IMG/VR virus record: IMGVR_UViG_3300009705_000015
Coordinates: 1-64,000 of that record
Reading direction: 5' to 3' (one strand)
From: a virus
Length of the DNA: 64,000 nucleotides
The translations under genes and the position numbers were made by a program. Each line of letters begins with the position of its first letter. Position 1 is the stretch's first letter. Positions 31,710-40,192 of this stretch are shown piece after piece. The notes beneath the pieces are model-generated. The model worked only from the letters and a program-made list of their open reading frames with translations, was not told the origin of the DNA and searched no databases.

Positions 31710-32108
31710 TTTGTATTCTGACGATTCTTTCAAGTCTGCGATTATTTGTTCTTCTGACCATCCATGTGCCATCAATTGCACGGTGTAGTGTTGGAGGCCA
31801 CCAGCATCGGCTTCACGCTTCAGGACTTCTTTGAATGCACTTTTGACAAAATCCTCTGGCGCAAGACCAGATGTTTCTGCTTCGACTTCTTCAACGAGTT
31901 CGGGAACTGCGACTTCTTCAACAACCTCTTCGACTTCTTCAACAACCTCTTCGACTACTTCTTCGACCACAGGTTCGACTTCTTCAAGCGATTCCAGATG
32001 GGCTTCGATTCGAGCCAATAGTTCGGCTTTTGTTCCACCGATTGCGAGTTCATGTTCCTCTGCAAGTGCGAGTAATTTTGTCTTGGACAATCCTTTCAGG
32101 TCAGTCAT
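31701..32108 (-). CDS. SAP domain plus DUF4214 protein
   Basis: 135 residues from MTDLKGLSKTKLLALAEEHE. Residues 1-40 match a SAP motif (L..LSK.KL..LA.E..L...G.KAELL.RI), which binds DNA or RNA. Residues 45-75 are a VEEVVEE acidic repeat. Residues 85-135 match DUF4214 (FVKSAFKEVLKREADAGGLQ, then an EEQII helix). DUF4214 occurs in secreted and phycobilisome-linker-like proteins and on some phage proteins. The repeats make the opposite strand read as spurious Ser/Thr or Leu/Arg frames. The start was placed after the upstream acid-free stretch, which is rejected as coding. Confidence 0.7.
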   Translation of the reverse strand: MTDLKGLSKTKLLALAEEHELAIGGTKAELLARIEAHLESLEEVEPVVEEVVEEVVEEVEEVVEEVAVPELVEEVEAETSGLAPEDFVKSAFKEVLKREADAGGLQHYTVQLMAHGWSEEQIIADLKESSEYKSL

Positions 32109-32195
32109 ACCCGAAAGGTGGGGCTTGGGGGTTAAATTAGTATCGGTCTCGATAAGGTGTCGATTCCTGAACGTGAAAATCATTTGGAACAATAG

Positions 32196-32226
32196 CATTG
32201 ATATTCCGATATGTTGATATAGTCGG
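32196..32226 (+). promoter_or_regulatory. Two-box promoter for gene 32244
   Basis: CATTGATATTCCG at 32196 and TGTTGATATAGTCGG at 32212, 16 bases apart. GATATA ends 22 bases before ATG 32244. Between 32108 and 32196 lies the divergent start region of the SAP gene. Confidence 0.65.
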
Positions 32227-32243
32227 TGGTGTTGGTTCAACAC

Positions 32244-32558
32244 ATGAGCGCAATTAGCCCCTCTATCAAGCAATACCTGTGGACTGACATCTATGGCCAA
32301 GAAGTGTATGAAGACGATTTGGTGGCATCATACCACCAAATATATGCAAAGGATTCCTATTTATTAGGAACTCTTGAAGCAATCGAACAAGACTATGCCG
32401 GATGCCCTTGCGGTGAACCACACCTTCGCATTGCAGTTATTCAAGAAGTCTCCAACGGTGTTCCAACAACCCTCCCAGAAGCAGACCGATACTTTGCATA
32501 TCCATCATGTGTTCCAATCGAGCAAGGTGGGGCAGTTATCTCACTTCTCAAAATCTGA
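32244..32558 (+). CDS. Hypothetical protein, 104 aa
   Basis: ATG 32244 set by promoter. QEVYEDDLVASYHQIYAKDSY and CPCGEPHLRIAVIQEV are the visible features; the CxC...H group could bind metal. SH3-like beta strands are possible. No family assigned. Followed by a structured gap before the HNH gene. Confidence 0.6.
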   Translation: MSAISPSIKQYLWTDIYGQEVYEDDLVASYHQIYAKDSYLLGTLEAIEQDYAGCPCGEPHLRIAVIQEVSNGVPTTLPEADRYFAYPSCVPIEQGGAVISLLKI

Positions 32559-32574
32559 ATCGGGCAATTCTTTA

Positions 32575-32720
32575 AGAATAGTCGGTGCTGACTATCGTTT
32601 GCACCGGCACACCTCCCAATTGGGCGGCGAAGGGGTCGGTGCGAGGTGTTTGGTAATTCCTCTCTTAACCCTTCGTCGCCCACCTCTCATTCTTAACCCC
32701 AGCACAGCACACTTAGATAT
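32575..32720 (+). ncRNA. Candidate structured leader or RNA before the HNH gene
   Basis: GGGCGGCGAAGGGGT (32622-32636) can pair with ACCCTTCGTCGCCC (32668-32681) with one G-T pair and one bulge. ACACCTC (32609) can pair with GAGGTGT (32643) in the loop of that arm, a possible pseudoknot. ATAGTC and GACTAT (32578, 32590) form a 6-bp hairpin, although this overlaps a TTTAAGAATAGTCGG element that may be the promoter. No gene is visible within it. Confidence 0.45.
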
Positions 32721-32721
32721 C

Positions 32722-33426
32722 GTGCCGATTAAGGACCCAATCAAACGGGCTGCATATTCCAAAGCATATCATAAGAGATGGTATGAGCAAAATAAGAACA
32801 ATCGAGTCAAAGAAGTCGCCGTCAGGAAAAAGAGCATCCGTGAATGGATGAGGCTGCTTAAAGAGAGCCTGTTTTGTTCCAGATGTGGACTAAGTGGCAA
32901 AGACAACGCTTGGGCTATGGAGTTCCACCACCAAGACCCAACGAAGAAAGAATCTCTTGTATCTGGGATGGTGTCTGGTGGATATGCAAAGGCTCGAATC
33001 ATGGAGGAGATTGAGAAGTGTGATGTGGTGTGTGCATCGTGCCATCGCAAAGAACACTATCAAGAGCATCAGCAATCGCTCGAAGACGGAACTGAATCAA
33101 TTTGGACTGCAGCAGGTAAATCTGGGGCGAAGTTCGAGGTGCATGGAAACGACGATATGACAAGGAACAAGAAGCGAAGGCGCAAGCGAAGGCAACAACG
33201 ATTGCGAGAGGCACGAGGCACGAACAACAATTCGGGTCCGCAAAGAATGAACAAAGACGATATCGACACCATGTTATTCAAAATGGAAAATGGTGCGAAG
33301 TTATCCAAATCAGAAGTGAAGAGATTCAGAATGCTGATTGGTCGAGAGCAGGCTGGATTAGAAGTCGAAGGCGATTGCGAACATATTGAGTTCGATACCA
33401 ACATAAACCGAGAACGTGAATCGTGA
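32722..33426 (+). CDS. HNH endonuclease
   Basis: 234 residues from GTG 32722 (MPIKDPIKRAAYSKAYHKRW), the usual N-terminus of free-standing phage HNH proteins; the long in-frame extension upstream runs across a structured gap and is rejected. CSRCG near residue 53, MEFHHQDPTKK near 69 and CASCHRKEHY near 103 form the HNH (beta-beta-alpha-metal) site with a zinc pair. A very basic stretch (NKKRRRKRRQQRLREARG) and a helical tail follow. It probably nicks or cuts DNA, as a homing or packaging-associated nuclease. It lies 3 bases before the lectin-like gene. Confidence 0.85.
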   Translation: MPIKDPIKRAAYSKAYHKRWYEQNKNNRVKEVAVRKKSIREWMRLLKESLFCSRCGLSGKDNAWAMEFHHQDPTKKESLVSGMVSGGYAKARIMEEIEKCDVVCASCHRKEHYQEHQQSLEDGTESIWTAAGKSGAKFEVHGNDDMTRNKKRRRKRRQQRLREARGTNNNSGPQRMNKDDIDTMLFKMENGAKLSKSEVKRFRMLIGREQAGLEVEGDCEHIEFDTNINRERES

Positions 33427-33429
33427 TTC

Positions 33430-34578
33430 ATGGCTTGGGGCGCACTTGCACTTTCACGATTTGCTCGAACTGCACCAGAATGGGCGGCGCAGACAAGACG
33501 GGGAACAAACCCAGCATCGTTTGAATGGAAAACCAAAGCCATTGCGAATGGGAATTATTACCAATTAAGTGGAATCAACGCTTCTCCGAATGTAATCCTC
33601 CCAACCGTTGCTGCTGGGTATTCGTTTTCAATCGGTGTGCGATTCAAACCAACAGCCTCATTGCCAATCGGGCTGTGGGAGATTGTCGATACCAGCGGCA
33701 ATGACATTCTCGCTCTTGAAATCAACGCTGCTAATGCGGTTCAAATCACATTCGGGGCGGTTGGATATGTCGGGTCTGTGAACATCACACCGAACTCGTG
33801 GAACTACGTTCTAATGACCATCCAAGACAATGTATTCACTATCTATGTCAATGATGTTGCTTGGAGTCATAGCCATTCTGTTCCAGCAAATATGTCAACC
33901 GCCGTCTCGTGGAGATTGGGCGTTGCCAGAACCGCATTCTTTGAAGGACTCATCACGGAGGCTTGGGTTGCATCGGGATGGCAACCAACCGCATCAGACG
34001 CCACCATCCTATACAATGGAGGCTCAACCTTCGACCTGACCCAAACAATAGCCCCAATCAATCCAATGCTGGGATATATGACAGCGTGGTGGAATGGTCA
34101 AAATACAGGAACAACCGCATTCTTTGGTCAGGCTCGGTCTTATTGGTCAACCAAAGTGGCTGGAGGCGACCTCGCATGGGTCGGGAATGGTGGAGGCATA
34201 GCGACATTACCCAGCGTATCTGCGACCAGACCAGCGAATCGAAGCAACACATACTCCAGATTGGCTACATTAGCATCCCTGTGGGCGTCTGGAACAGCAA
34301 TCGACAGTAAGACACCACTTGGGGTCGGCGTGGTCTTAGAGGCGTCTGCACCACACTTCTTGCCCTATCCTCAAACGGGATGGGGAATCAAGGCTGGTGC
34401 TGGGTCATTCACCGGAGTTCTCGATGTTCCACGACAAACCCCTCAATTGGCGATATCGGGAACTCTCCAAGAACAAGGACAATCGGCATGGCCGAATGTT
34501 GGTGATGGAACTCTCCAATACGCATTGGATGGTCGAACCGTCAATCGGCTATTGCCAACCTTTGCCAAGAAGTCTTGA
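33430..34578 (+). CDS. LamG/concanavalin-like virion surface protein
   Basis: 382 residues. Residues 50-215 match a LamG-type jelly roll: FSIGVRFKPTASLPIGLWEIVD, SWNYVLMTIQDNVFTIYVND, SWRLGVARTAFFEGLITEAW and TILYNGGS. The C-terminal half is a separate beta domain. Such domains bind sugars and often decorate phage heads or tails. The gene lies 3 bases after the HNH gene; its stop nearly meets the - strand gene 34580. Confidence 0.7.
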   Translation: MAWGALALSRFARTAPEWAAQTRRGTNPASFEWKTKAIANGNYYQLSGINASPNVILPTVAAGYSFSIGVRFKPTASLPIGLWEIVDTSGNDILALEINAANAVQITFGAVGYVGSVNITPNSWNYVLMTIQDNVFTIYVNDVAWSHSHSVPANMSTAVSWRLGVARTAFFEGLITEAWVASGWQPTASDATILYNGGSTFDLTQTIAPINPMLGYMTAWWNGQNTGTTAFFGQARSYWSTKVAGGDLAWVGNGGGIATLPSVSATRPANRSNTYSRLATLASLWASGTAIDSKTPLGVGVVLEASAPHFLPYPQTGWGIKAGAGSFTGVLDVPRQTPQLAISGTLQEQGQSAWPNVGDGTLQYALDGRTVNRLLPTFAKKS

Positions 34579-34579
34579 T

Positions 34580-34933
34580 TCAAGCATTCTGACGAGCCTG
34601 AAATCCAGCGCTGAATGCGTTGGATGCGACTCCTGTTGCGAATGCAATTCCTGTGGTTGAGCGCACACCCAAGAGGTTATACTTGTTGAAGACCATTGTT
34701 CCGAACTTTGCTTGGCAACGGTCTGCTTGCTCATATCCAGCGGAGTATGCTTGTTGCATCTCTTCACGGGTTTGGGAGAATCGAGCCTTGTTGAATGAAG
34801 GCTTTTGTTCGTTTGCTGCGAAGACTCGTGCTTGCATATCCATGTATGCTGTGATTACTTCATCAGGTAGTGCAACATTGGTGTTCCATGTGCGGCTGTC
34901 GTCGGCGTATTGGTTTGGGCTGTTGTTGTCCAT
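34580..34933 (-). CDS. Hypothetical helical protein, 117 aa
   Basis: MDNNSPNQYADDSRTWNTN start lies 21 bases after a - strand promoter. Q/N/A-rich helices (ARFSQTREEMQQAYSAGYEQADR) and a GVASNAFSAGFQA tail suggest a helical bundle with a weakly hydrophobic C-terminus. No family assigned. It is an isolated - strand unit converging on the lectin-like gene. Confidence 0.65.
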   Translation of the reverse strand: MDNNSPNQYADDSRTWNTNVALPDEVITAYMDMQARVFAANEQKPSFNKARFSQTREEMQQAYSAGYEQADRCQAKFGTMVFNKYNLLGVRSTTGIAFATGVASNAFSAGFQARQNA

Positions 34934-34952
34934 GTTTAGTGCTGCAGGTTCC

Positions 34953-34980
34953 CCCTATTAAGGGTGTCGGTATATCAATG
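34953..34980 (-). promoter_or_regulatory. Two-box promoter for the - strand gene 34933
   Basis: On the - strand: CATTGATATACCG then CTTAATAGGGGG, with the TATA element ending 21 bases before the ATG. It is nearly the same as the promoter at 61498. Confidence 0.7.
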
Positions 34981-35058
34981 GTTTGAACCCCTTATTATTC
35001 TCAATATGGTGGTTATCGAATGGAATAATTATGATTCAAAACATTGAAATTATCCCAC

Positions 35059-35089
35059 CATTGATGAATCGAAGGATTAAATAGGTGGG
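35059..35089 (+). promoter_or_regulatory. Two-box promoter before the glycosyltransferase leader
   Basis: CATTGATGAATCG at 35059 and GGATTAAATAGGTGGG at 35074. It is not followed by a good gene start at 21-23 bases but by a hairpin leader (35101). Confidence 0.55.
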
Positions 35090-35100
35090 TTTTCATGGAT

Positions 35101-35224
35101 GATTTGGAGGGTGCGTGAACTCCCCATCTGTTTCAGGTTCTATCTCAAAGCGCATCCTCCAAATCAATCTCAATCTCACGTTCTCGCCAAAGGCTTGAAG
35201 AGGTTCGAGGGCTTCGAGTCTTTT
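35101..35224 (+). ncRNA. Structured leader of the glycosyltransferase gene (candidate)
   Basis: GATTTGGAGGGTGCG (35101-35115) pairs with CGCATCCTCCAAATC (35151-35165), 15 pairs with one G-T. The transcript start expected from the promoter falls at about the base of this helix. The remaining bases up to ATG 35225 may regulate translation. The frame from 35099 would encode a 42-residue extension with no GT homology. Confidence 0.45.
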
Positions 35225-36568
35225 ATGGCGAGGATATTATGGGGTTCAGAGCAACCCCTCCGACCAACAGGCTATGCGGTTGTCAGCCGTGAAATTATCA
35301 AACGATTGATTGCAGATTATGGACATGAAGTTCATGTCATAGGTTGGGATTACAACGGCGAGGATTTCAAACACGAAGAAGGATGGATATTGAAACACTG
35401 TGGACTTCAATTCGGTGCATCAGAACCTCTTCAAATCGGCGTTGAAAACAGCCCAACCGTCTTGGACTATCACCTTCAAACCGTTGAGCCTGATGTTTAT
35501 TTGAGCCTTGTTGATTGCTGGTTTTGTGGCCACATGGTTCAATCGACAAACAAGGCTGGAGTTCCATACATTGGATATTTTCCAATCGACGGAGTTCCTA
35601 TTTCAAACCAATGGACACCTATTCTGGCGCACACCCACACCCCTCTATGGATGAGCGAGTTCGGTCGCCAGCAGTTCAAGGAGTTCGTGGCCAAATACCG
35701 ACCAGATGGAAATGGACATGAGAACTTGAAAATGCCTGACCTTGACCGATTCAATTTGGATAACGACGACGACTTTCCAATGATTCATCACGGCGTTGAC
35801 ATTGATACATTCAAACCTCTATCGCTCACGGACAAAGAGATAATGAGGGGCAAATTGGGAATCAAATGGGAGACCGTCTTGAGTTCAATCGGGCGCAACA
35901 CCAATCGCAAGCAGATTCCAAGACTCTTGAGGGCGTTGAGAATTGCTCTTGATAAATTGGGAGATGATAATGCCATTGGTATAATTTTGCATTGCGGCGA
36001 CCCTCTTGACCAAATGAATCAGGGCGGTTGGAAACTGCCAGAACTCATCAAGCAATATGAACTCGTTGGGAATGTCATGTTCTCCGATGGTTCAAGCAAT
36101 CCACTTCATGGAATAAGTCGTGAGGATATCGCCAATCTATTAGGTTGCTCGGATGCTCATGTGCTGGCAACAGGTGGAGAAGGATTTGGAATCCCATCGG
36201 CAGAAGCAATGGGAGTCGGAATCCCGATAATCCTCCCAGATAATTCAACGGGTCCAGAACTTATTGGACTCAATAATGAAAGAGGCTGGCTCGTGCCGTG
36301 TTCCGATTCGATAACGGGTCCGAGATGGGGTGTCGATTTGGGGCTGGTTGACATTGAAGCGTTGGCCGATACCTTGATTGAACTTCACCAATCTCCGATT
36401 GAACGTATAAAAAGAGGCAAAGCGGCTCGCAAGTTCGTGGTCGAAAATCTCGATTGGGATTTGATAACTCGTCAGTTCCACGATTTGATTGAATCCAGAA
36501 TCGGTATGAACCATCCCATGCAAGAATTATTGGAATCTCGTGCTGGGGGCGAAGAACCTGTCGAATAA
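35225..36568 (+). CDS. GT4-type glycosyltransferase
   Basis: 447 residues from ATG 35225 (MARILWGSEQPLRPTGYAVV), the usual GT-B start with the glycine loop. The C-terminal half has IGRNTNRKQIPRLLRAL near 218 and EGFGIPSAEAMGVGIPIILP near 318, the E-x7-E nucleotide-sugar site of family GT4. The enzyme transfers a sugar from an NDP-sugar, perhaps to virion proteins such as the fibres, to modified DNA, or to host surface glycans. In-frame start codons exist upstream but are outside the conserved domain. Preceded by a hairpin leader. Confidence 0.8.
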   Translation: MARILWGSEQPLRPTGYAVVSREIIKRLIADYGHEVHVIGWDYNGEDFKHEEGWILKHCGLQFGASEPLQIGVENSPTVLDYHLQTVEPDVYLSLVDCWFCGHMVQSTNKAGVPYIGYFPIDGVPISNQWTPILAHTHTPLWMSEFGRQQFKEFVAKYRPDGNGHENLKMPDLDRFNLDNDDDFPMIHHGVDIDTFKPLSLTDKEIMRGKLGIKWETVLSSIGRNTNRKQIPRLLRALRIALDKLGDDNAIGIILHCGDPLDQMNQGGWKLPELIKQYELVGNVMFSDGSSNPLHGISREDIANLLGCSDAHVLATGGEGFGIPSAEAMGVGIPIILPDNSTGPELIGLNNERGWLVPCSDSITGPRWGVDLGLVDIEALADTLIELHQSPIERIKRGKAARKFVVENLDWDLITRQFHDLIESRIGMNHPMQELLESRAGGEEPVE

Positions 36569-36935
36569 GCACCCACAGCGCAAGCGAACCCAAGAACCCC
36601 CCAAGAAGGTGTCTGGCGTGGTCAAGAAGCCACGAGTTATCAAGAAGCCCATTACTTGCGGGTCTCGCAACAAGACGGTCTGTGAGAAGCATGAGAAGCC
36701 ATGTGCAATCCATGTCGATTATCCACCAAATGACGACCGACTCAAGTGGAGAGCAAAATTAACTGAAATCGGCGCACCATCTCACGATTCGGATAGCGAA
36801 CACCGATGCAAACATTGTATGGAGGAACGCTTGCAGCACAGCCCCCACCAGAACCTCGAAGTCGAGGGTTTGAATGCCATGCAATCTGCAAGGCTGACTC
36901 GTGAAAGTGGTCGGTTCATTAGAAGGGCTGAATAA
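36540..36935 (+). CDS. Basic Cys/His protein, 131 aa
   Basis: GTG 36540 lies inside the end of the glycosyltransferase gene (other frame). The N-terminus is very basic and P-rich (KVSGVVKKPRVIKKP). CGSRNKTVCEKHEKPCAIH and HRCKHCMEERLQH give Cys/His groups for two zinc ions. The end is a helix with R/E. No family recognised; a nucleic-acid-binding role is likely. Also possible: a head-tail or internal basic protein, since the tail tube gene follows. Confidence 0.55.
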   Translation: MLGAKNLSNKHPQRKRTQEPPKKVSGVVKKPRVIKKPITCGSRNKTVCEKHEKPCAIHVDYPPNDDRLKWRAKLTEIGAPSHDSDSEHRCKHCMEERLQHSPHQNLEVEGLNAMQSARLTRESGRFIRRAE

Positions 36936-36982
36936 ACACCGTTAAGAACCCCAACGAAGACAGGATGGGCTAAGGGATTACA

Positions 36983-37378
36983 ATGGCAATTCATTCATAC
37001 ACAGGTTGCACCGGCAAAATCACGGCAAACGGAACTGTCATTGGATTCGTGTCTGGTGATTTCAGCCTCGCAACGGCAACAGGAAAATACATCACACTTG
37101 GAACAAACACCAACACCTCACATACTCGTGGTGTCAGAACCGTCAGTGGTTCGCTCAAGAAGGCTTGGGGAATCTCCGATGATGAACTATACATCTGGTA
37201 TAATACTGACCTTGAATATACAATCGTTTTTGATGCCGACCAAGCGGGAACTAAATCCTATACTTGTTCGGGCTGCGTCTTGACCGACCTTGCTATCGAA
37301 GGACTTGAAGCAGGTGGCGACGGGGCATTGATGGTCAATGCTTCATTTGAGGGCTTGACGTTCAGTCGAGCAGTGTGA
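36983..37378 (+). CDS. Major tail tube protein (candidate)
   Basis: 131 residues, almost all beta strand: GKITANGTVIGFVSGDFSLA, VRTVSGSLKKAWGISDDEL and TIVFDADQAGTKSYTCSGCV. This resembles the beta-sandwich and alpha-helix tube fold of siphophage tube proteins. Position directly before two small chaperone-like genes and the tape measure is the canonical place. No baseplate wedge or sheath gene is seen, so the tail is probably non-contractile. Confidence 0.65.
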   Translation: MAIHSYTGCTGKITANGTVIGFVSGDFSLATATGKYITLGTNTNTSHTRGVRTVSGSLKKAWGISDDELYIWYNTDLEYTIVFDADQAGTKSYTCSGCVLTDLAIEGLEAGGDGALMVNASFEGLTFSRAV

Positions 37379-37389
37379 GGTGATTTAGA

Positions 37390-37752
37390 TTGGCTCAATG
37401 GTTGGATTCCACGCTGGACAAAGCAAATGCAGACATCGAAGTCGATATGACAGGCGTGGGTCTGGTCGGCGAGGATGGAAAAGAAGTCAAGGTTCTCATG
37501 GCTCGACCGATTTCAGCAGCGGAATATCAAGTTCTGAAATCCGACCCACAGGCTCAAAAGTTAAAGGGCGAAGACCGAACAGAATATCTCGGACTTCGCA
37601 TGACATTCGAGATGCTCGCCAAGTGCGATGCAACATTAACTTGGGGTTCATTCCAGAAATTACCTCTCAATATGCTTGGCAAATTAGCCCAAGCAGTTAT
37701 ACAATCAGTAGGCCAACCCACCGAGTCCGGTGGTGGTGTGCTGGGGGAATGA
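37390..37752 (+). CDS. Tail assembly chaperone, G-like
   Basis: 120 residues from a TTG at 37390 (MAQWLDSTLDKANADIEVDM). Contents resemble gpG-type chaperones: beta strands, then a helix (RTEYLGLRMTFEMLAKCDATL) and a final LPLNMLGKLAQAVI. The last codons before TGA read CTG GGG GAA TGA; the G-run could allow a -1 slip into the next frame, as for lambda G/GT. It binds the tape measure during tail assembly. Confidence 0.65.
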   Translation: MAQWLDSTLDKANADIEVDMTGVGLVGEDGKEVKVLMARPISAAEYQVLKSDPQAQKLKGEDRTEYLGLRMTFEMLAKCDATLTWGSFQKLPLNMLGKLAQAVIQSVGQPTESGGGVLGE

Positions 37753-37922
37753 CGACCTTCGCAAAATCGAGCGAAGGCCAATTCTATTTTCATCTATTTT
37801 CACACTTAGGAATCACGCCACAGGATTGGCGTGAACTCGACCCACGAGATGCTGCATTCTTGGCGAATGCTTTTGTTCAAATGAATGAGAATAAGGCACG
37901 ACAACAAAGGAGGTCTCGTTGA
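37749..37922 (+). CDS. Tail assembly chaperone, T-like, 57 aa
   Basis: ATG 37749 overlaps the previous stop (ATGA). The product HLGITPQDWRELDPRDAAFL resembles the T part of lambda-type G-T fusions (LGI.P..W.ELDPR). The frame stays open upstream to 37398, so a fusion with the G part by -1 slip is possible. Its end carries the SD (AAAGGAGG) of the tape measure. Confidence 0.65.
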   Translation: MTTFAKSSEGQFYFHLFSHLGITPQDWRELDPRDAAFLANAFVQMNENKARQQRRSR

Positions 37923-40192
37923 TGTCTAATGACATGAATCTCAAGGTTGTTCTCGATGCTCAAACCGGCGGGTTCAGCAAAGGAATGAAATCAATGCAGC
38001 AAGGCTTGTCTGCATCCGGCGGCTCTATGGCGAAGTTCTCAAGTATGGCCAAAATGGGATTCGTTGCGATTGGTGTTGCGGCTGCTGCGGCGGGTGCAAT
38101 GATTCTCACATCATTCATCATCAAGGCGACCAAGCAATTCATCGAGTTCGAGGAGACGATGATTAAGACGGCGGCAATCATGGGTAAAACCGGCATGGAT
38201 GAACTGCCAAAATTAACTTCTGAAATTAAGCAATTGGGTGCTGAAACCAAGACGACAACCCAAGAGGTTGCAGAAGCAGCACAGATTCTTGCTCTCGCAG
38301 GTCTGGGCGAATCGGAGATGGTTGATGATGGCGCACTTCGCAACCTCAACAACCTCGCAATCGCAGCAGGAATTACTCTCCCAGAAGCGGCGGCTGTCGC
38401 AATCTCAACCCTCAAGGGAATGCAAATGGAAACCAGCGAACTGCGAAAAGTCAATGATATTCTGCTCAATACGCTCTCCAGCACGTTCACCGATATCACA
38501 TCTCTCGGAGAAGCAATGAAGTTCCTCGCCCCAACCGCTTCTGCGGCTGGAGTTAGTCTTGAAGAAGCGGCTGCGGCGGCTGGTATTCTTGGGAACGCCG
38601 GACTCAAAGGTTCGATGGCTGGAACAGGCTTGCGTATGATGATAACCAAATTGCTCAAGCCAACAGAAGCGGCTCGAATCCAGATGGAAAAATTGGCACT
38701 TGACATATTCACATTGACTCCTGCTGGTGCGGCGGCGAAGGCTTCTTTAGGTAGTGTCAGACGAACATTGGATGCGGCCAAAATGTCTGCAGAAGCCACG
38801 AATGCTCAAATGACAGCACTTAACGAAGTGTTGTCGGATTTGTCGATTGAGCAACAAACCAATAGCCTCGCCATAATGAAAATCAAGAGGCGAGCCGAGA
38901 AGGAGGGTCGTGAATTAAGCAAACGTGAAGTCGAACAAATCGACAGGCTGGAAAATGCAAATGACGATTTGAATATCACTATGGCCGAGCGCAGAATCGA
39001 GCAACAAATCGTTGGCGCACAGCAGAAAAAGACCAACGCAACCATCTCCGAACAAGCGAAAGAATACTCCAATTTGAACAAAACCGTCAGTGAGCAAACA
39101 ACAGGAATCACGAGCCTTTCCGATGTGTTCCATCAATTAGAAGCGGCTGGCGCAACAACCTCCCAGATGCTTGCTATATTCGGTGTTCGTGGTGGAACGG
39201 CGGCGAATGCTTTGCTCGCCAATGTTGATGCTATGGATGAACTCACAGGTGCAAACAAATCGGCTCAAGAAGGGCTTGGATTGACGGCGGAGATGGTTGA
39301 TGTGATGGGAACATCAACCTCATATGCTTTGGCAACATTGAACTCGGAATGGAAAGCATTCATGCTTCAAATCGGTGAAGAGTTCGCACCCATGTTGGTT
39401 GCAGAAGTCATACCGGCTCTGCGAGAATTGATTGCATCGTTGTTGCCATTGGTTCCAACATTTGCAGAATTGGCGGTGTCTTTGGGTGAGGTTCTCCCTC
39501 CGATAATAGAAGCGTTGATTCCGATACTCACCAATTTGGGAACTATCCTTAAATTGCTTGCACCATTCATCACCCTAATCGGCTACGCTATGGAGTTATG
39601 GTTCTTGTTCATGGAACCTGTGTTTGGTTTGGTTGGAGATTTATCGCAAGCACTTATTGACCTTATGAATGGCGACTTTGAAGGATTCATTGGGAGTATC
39701 GCATCGGCATTTGGAAATCTGATTCTGGTTCTCAATCCTGTGTATAGAATGTTGACGGCAATCGCCGAGATGCTCAACGATACAGCAATTGGAGAAGCGG
39801 CTGATGATGCAGGGTTTAATCTCGGCTCGGCGGCTGCGGGCGCAGGTGTTGGATTCGCCGTTGGTGGACCCGTTGGTGCTGCAATCGGAGGTGCGGTCGG
39901 TGGATTCTTCTTTGCTGATGGTGGAATTGTTGACAAGCCAACATTGGGAATCGTTGGAGAGGCCGGACCCGAAGCCGTTATTCCCCTCAATAAATTGGAT
40001 GGCATCATTGCCAATTCCAGCAAGCACGATTCAGCATCCTCTTCACCATCATCATCTCTGACCATCAATGGTGGAATCCACATCGGCGCAGGGAATAACC
40101 TCAATAAGCGAGATGTGAAGTCTGCAATTGAGCAAGTTCTCCCGTCGATGTTATCGGCTGGAACAAGGTCTGGCGCACGGGGGGTTATTTGA
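37922..40192 (+). CDS. Tape measure protein
   Basis: 756 residues, starting after AAAGGAGG (37907). Order: N-terminal coiled part (GFSKGMKSMQQGLSASGG), a membrane-like segment (MGFVAIGVAAAAAGAMILTS near 37), long helical and coiled regions, hydrophobic helices near 525 and 590, a G/A-rich segment (GAAAGVGFAVGGPVGAAIG-like near 635) and the tape-measure C-terminal signature GEAGPEAVIPLNKLDG. It sets tail length and helps DNA pass the membrane. By the usual ratio, 756 residues means roughly 110 nm of tail. No peptidase motif was noticed. Confidence 0.85.
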   Translation: MSNDMNLKVVLDAQTGGFSKGMKSMQQGLSASGGSMAKFSSMAKMGFVAIGVAAAAAGAMILTSFIIKATKQFIEFEETMIKTAAIMGKTGMDELPKLTSEIKQLGAETKTTTQEVAEAAQILALAGLGESEMVDDGALRNLNNLAIAAGITLPEAAAVAISTLKGMQMETSELRKVNDILLNTLSSTFTDITSLGEAMKFLAPTASAAGVSLEEAAAAAGILGNAGLKGSMAGTGLRMMITKLLKPTEAARIQMEKLALDIFTLTPAGAAAKASLGSVRRTLDAAKMSAEATNAQMTALNEVLSDLSIEQQTNSLAIMKIKRRAEKEGRELSKREVEQIDRLENANDDLNITMAERRIEQQIVGAQQKKTNATISEQAKEYSNLNKTVSEQTTGITSLSDVFHQLEAAGATTSQMLAIFGVRGGTAANALLANVDAMDELTGANKSAQEGLGLTAEMVDVMGTSTSYALATLNSEWKAFMLQIGEEFAPMLVAEVIPALRELIASLLPLVPTFAELAVSLGEVLPPIIEALIPILTNLGTILKLLAPFITLIGYAMELWFLFMEPVFGLVGDLSQALIDLMNGDFEGFIGSIASAFGNLILVLNPVYRMLTAIAEMLNDTAIGEAADDAGFNLGSAAAGAGVGFAVGGPVGAAIGGAVGGFFFADGGIVDKPTLGIVGEAGPEAVIPLNKLDGIIANSSKHDSASSSPSSSLTINGGIHIGAGNNLNKRDVKSAIEQVLPSMLSAGTRSGARGVI

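Noticed and set aside
31831-32217. Ser/Thr-rich and Leu/Arg-rich frames on the + strand
   Set aside because: They are antisense readings of the acidic VEEV repeat of the - strand gene.
32722-33426. RNA-guided nuclease (IscB/TnpB)
   Set aside because: The protein has only an HNH motif without RuvC residues and is too short, so it is treated as a free-standing HNH enzyme.
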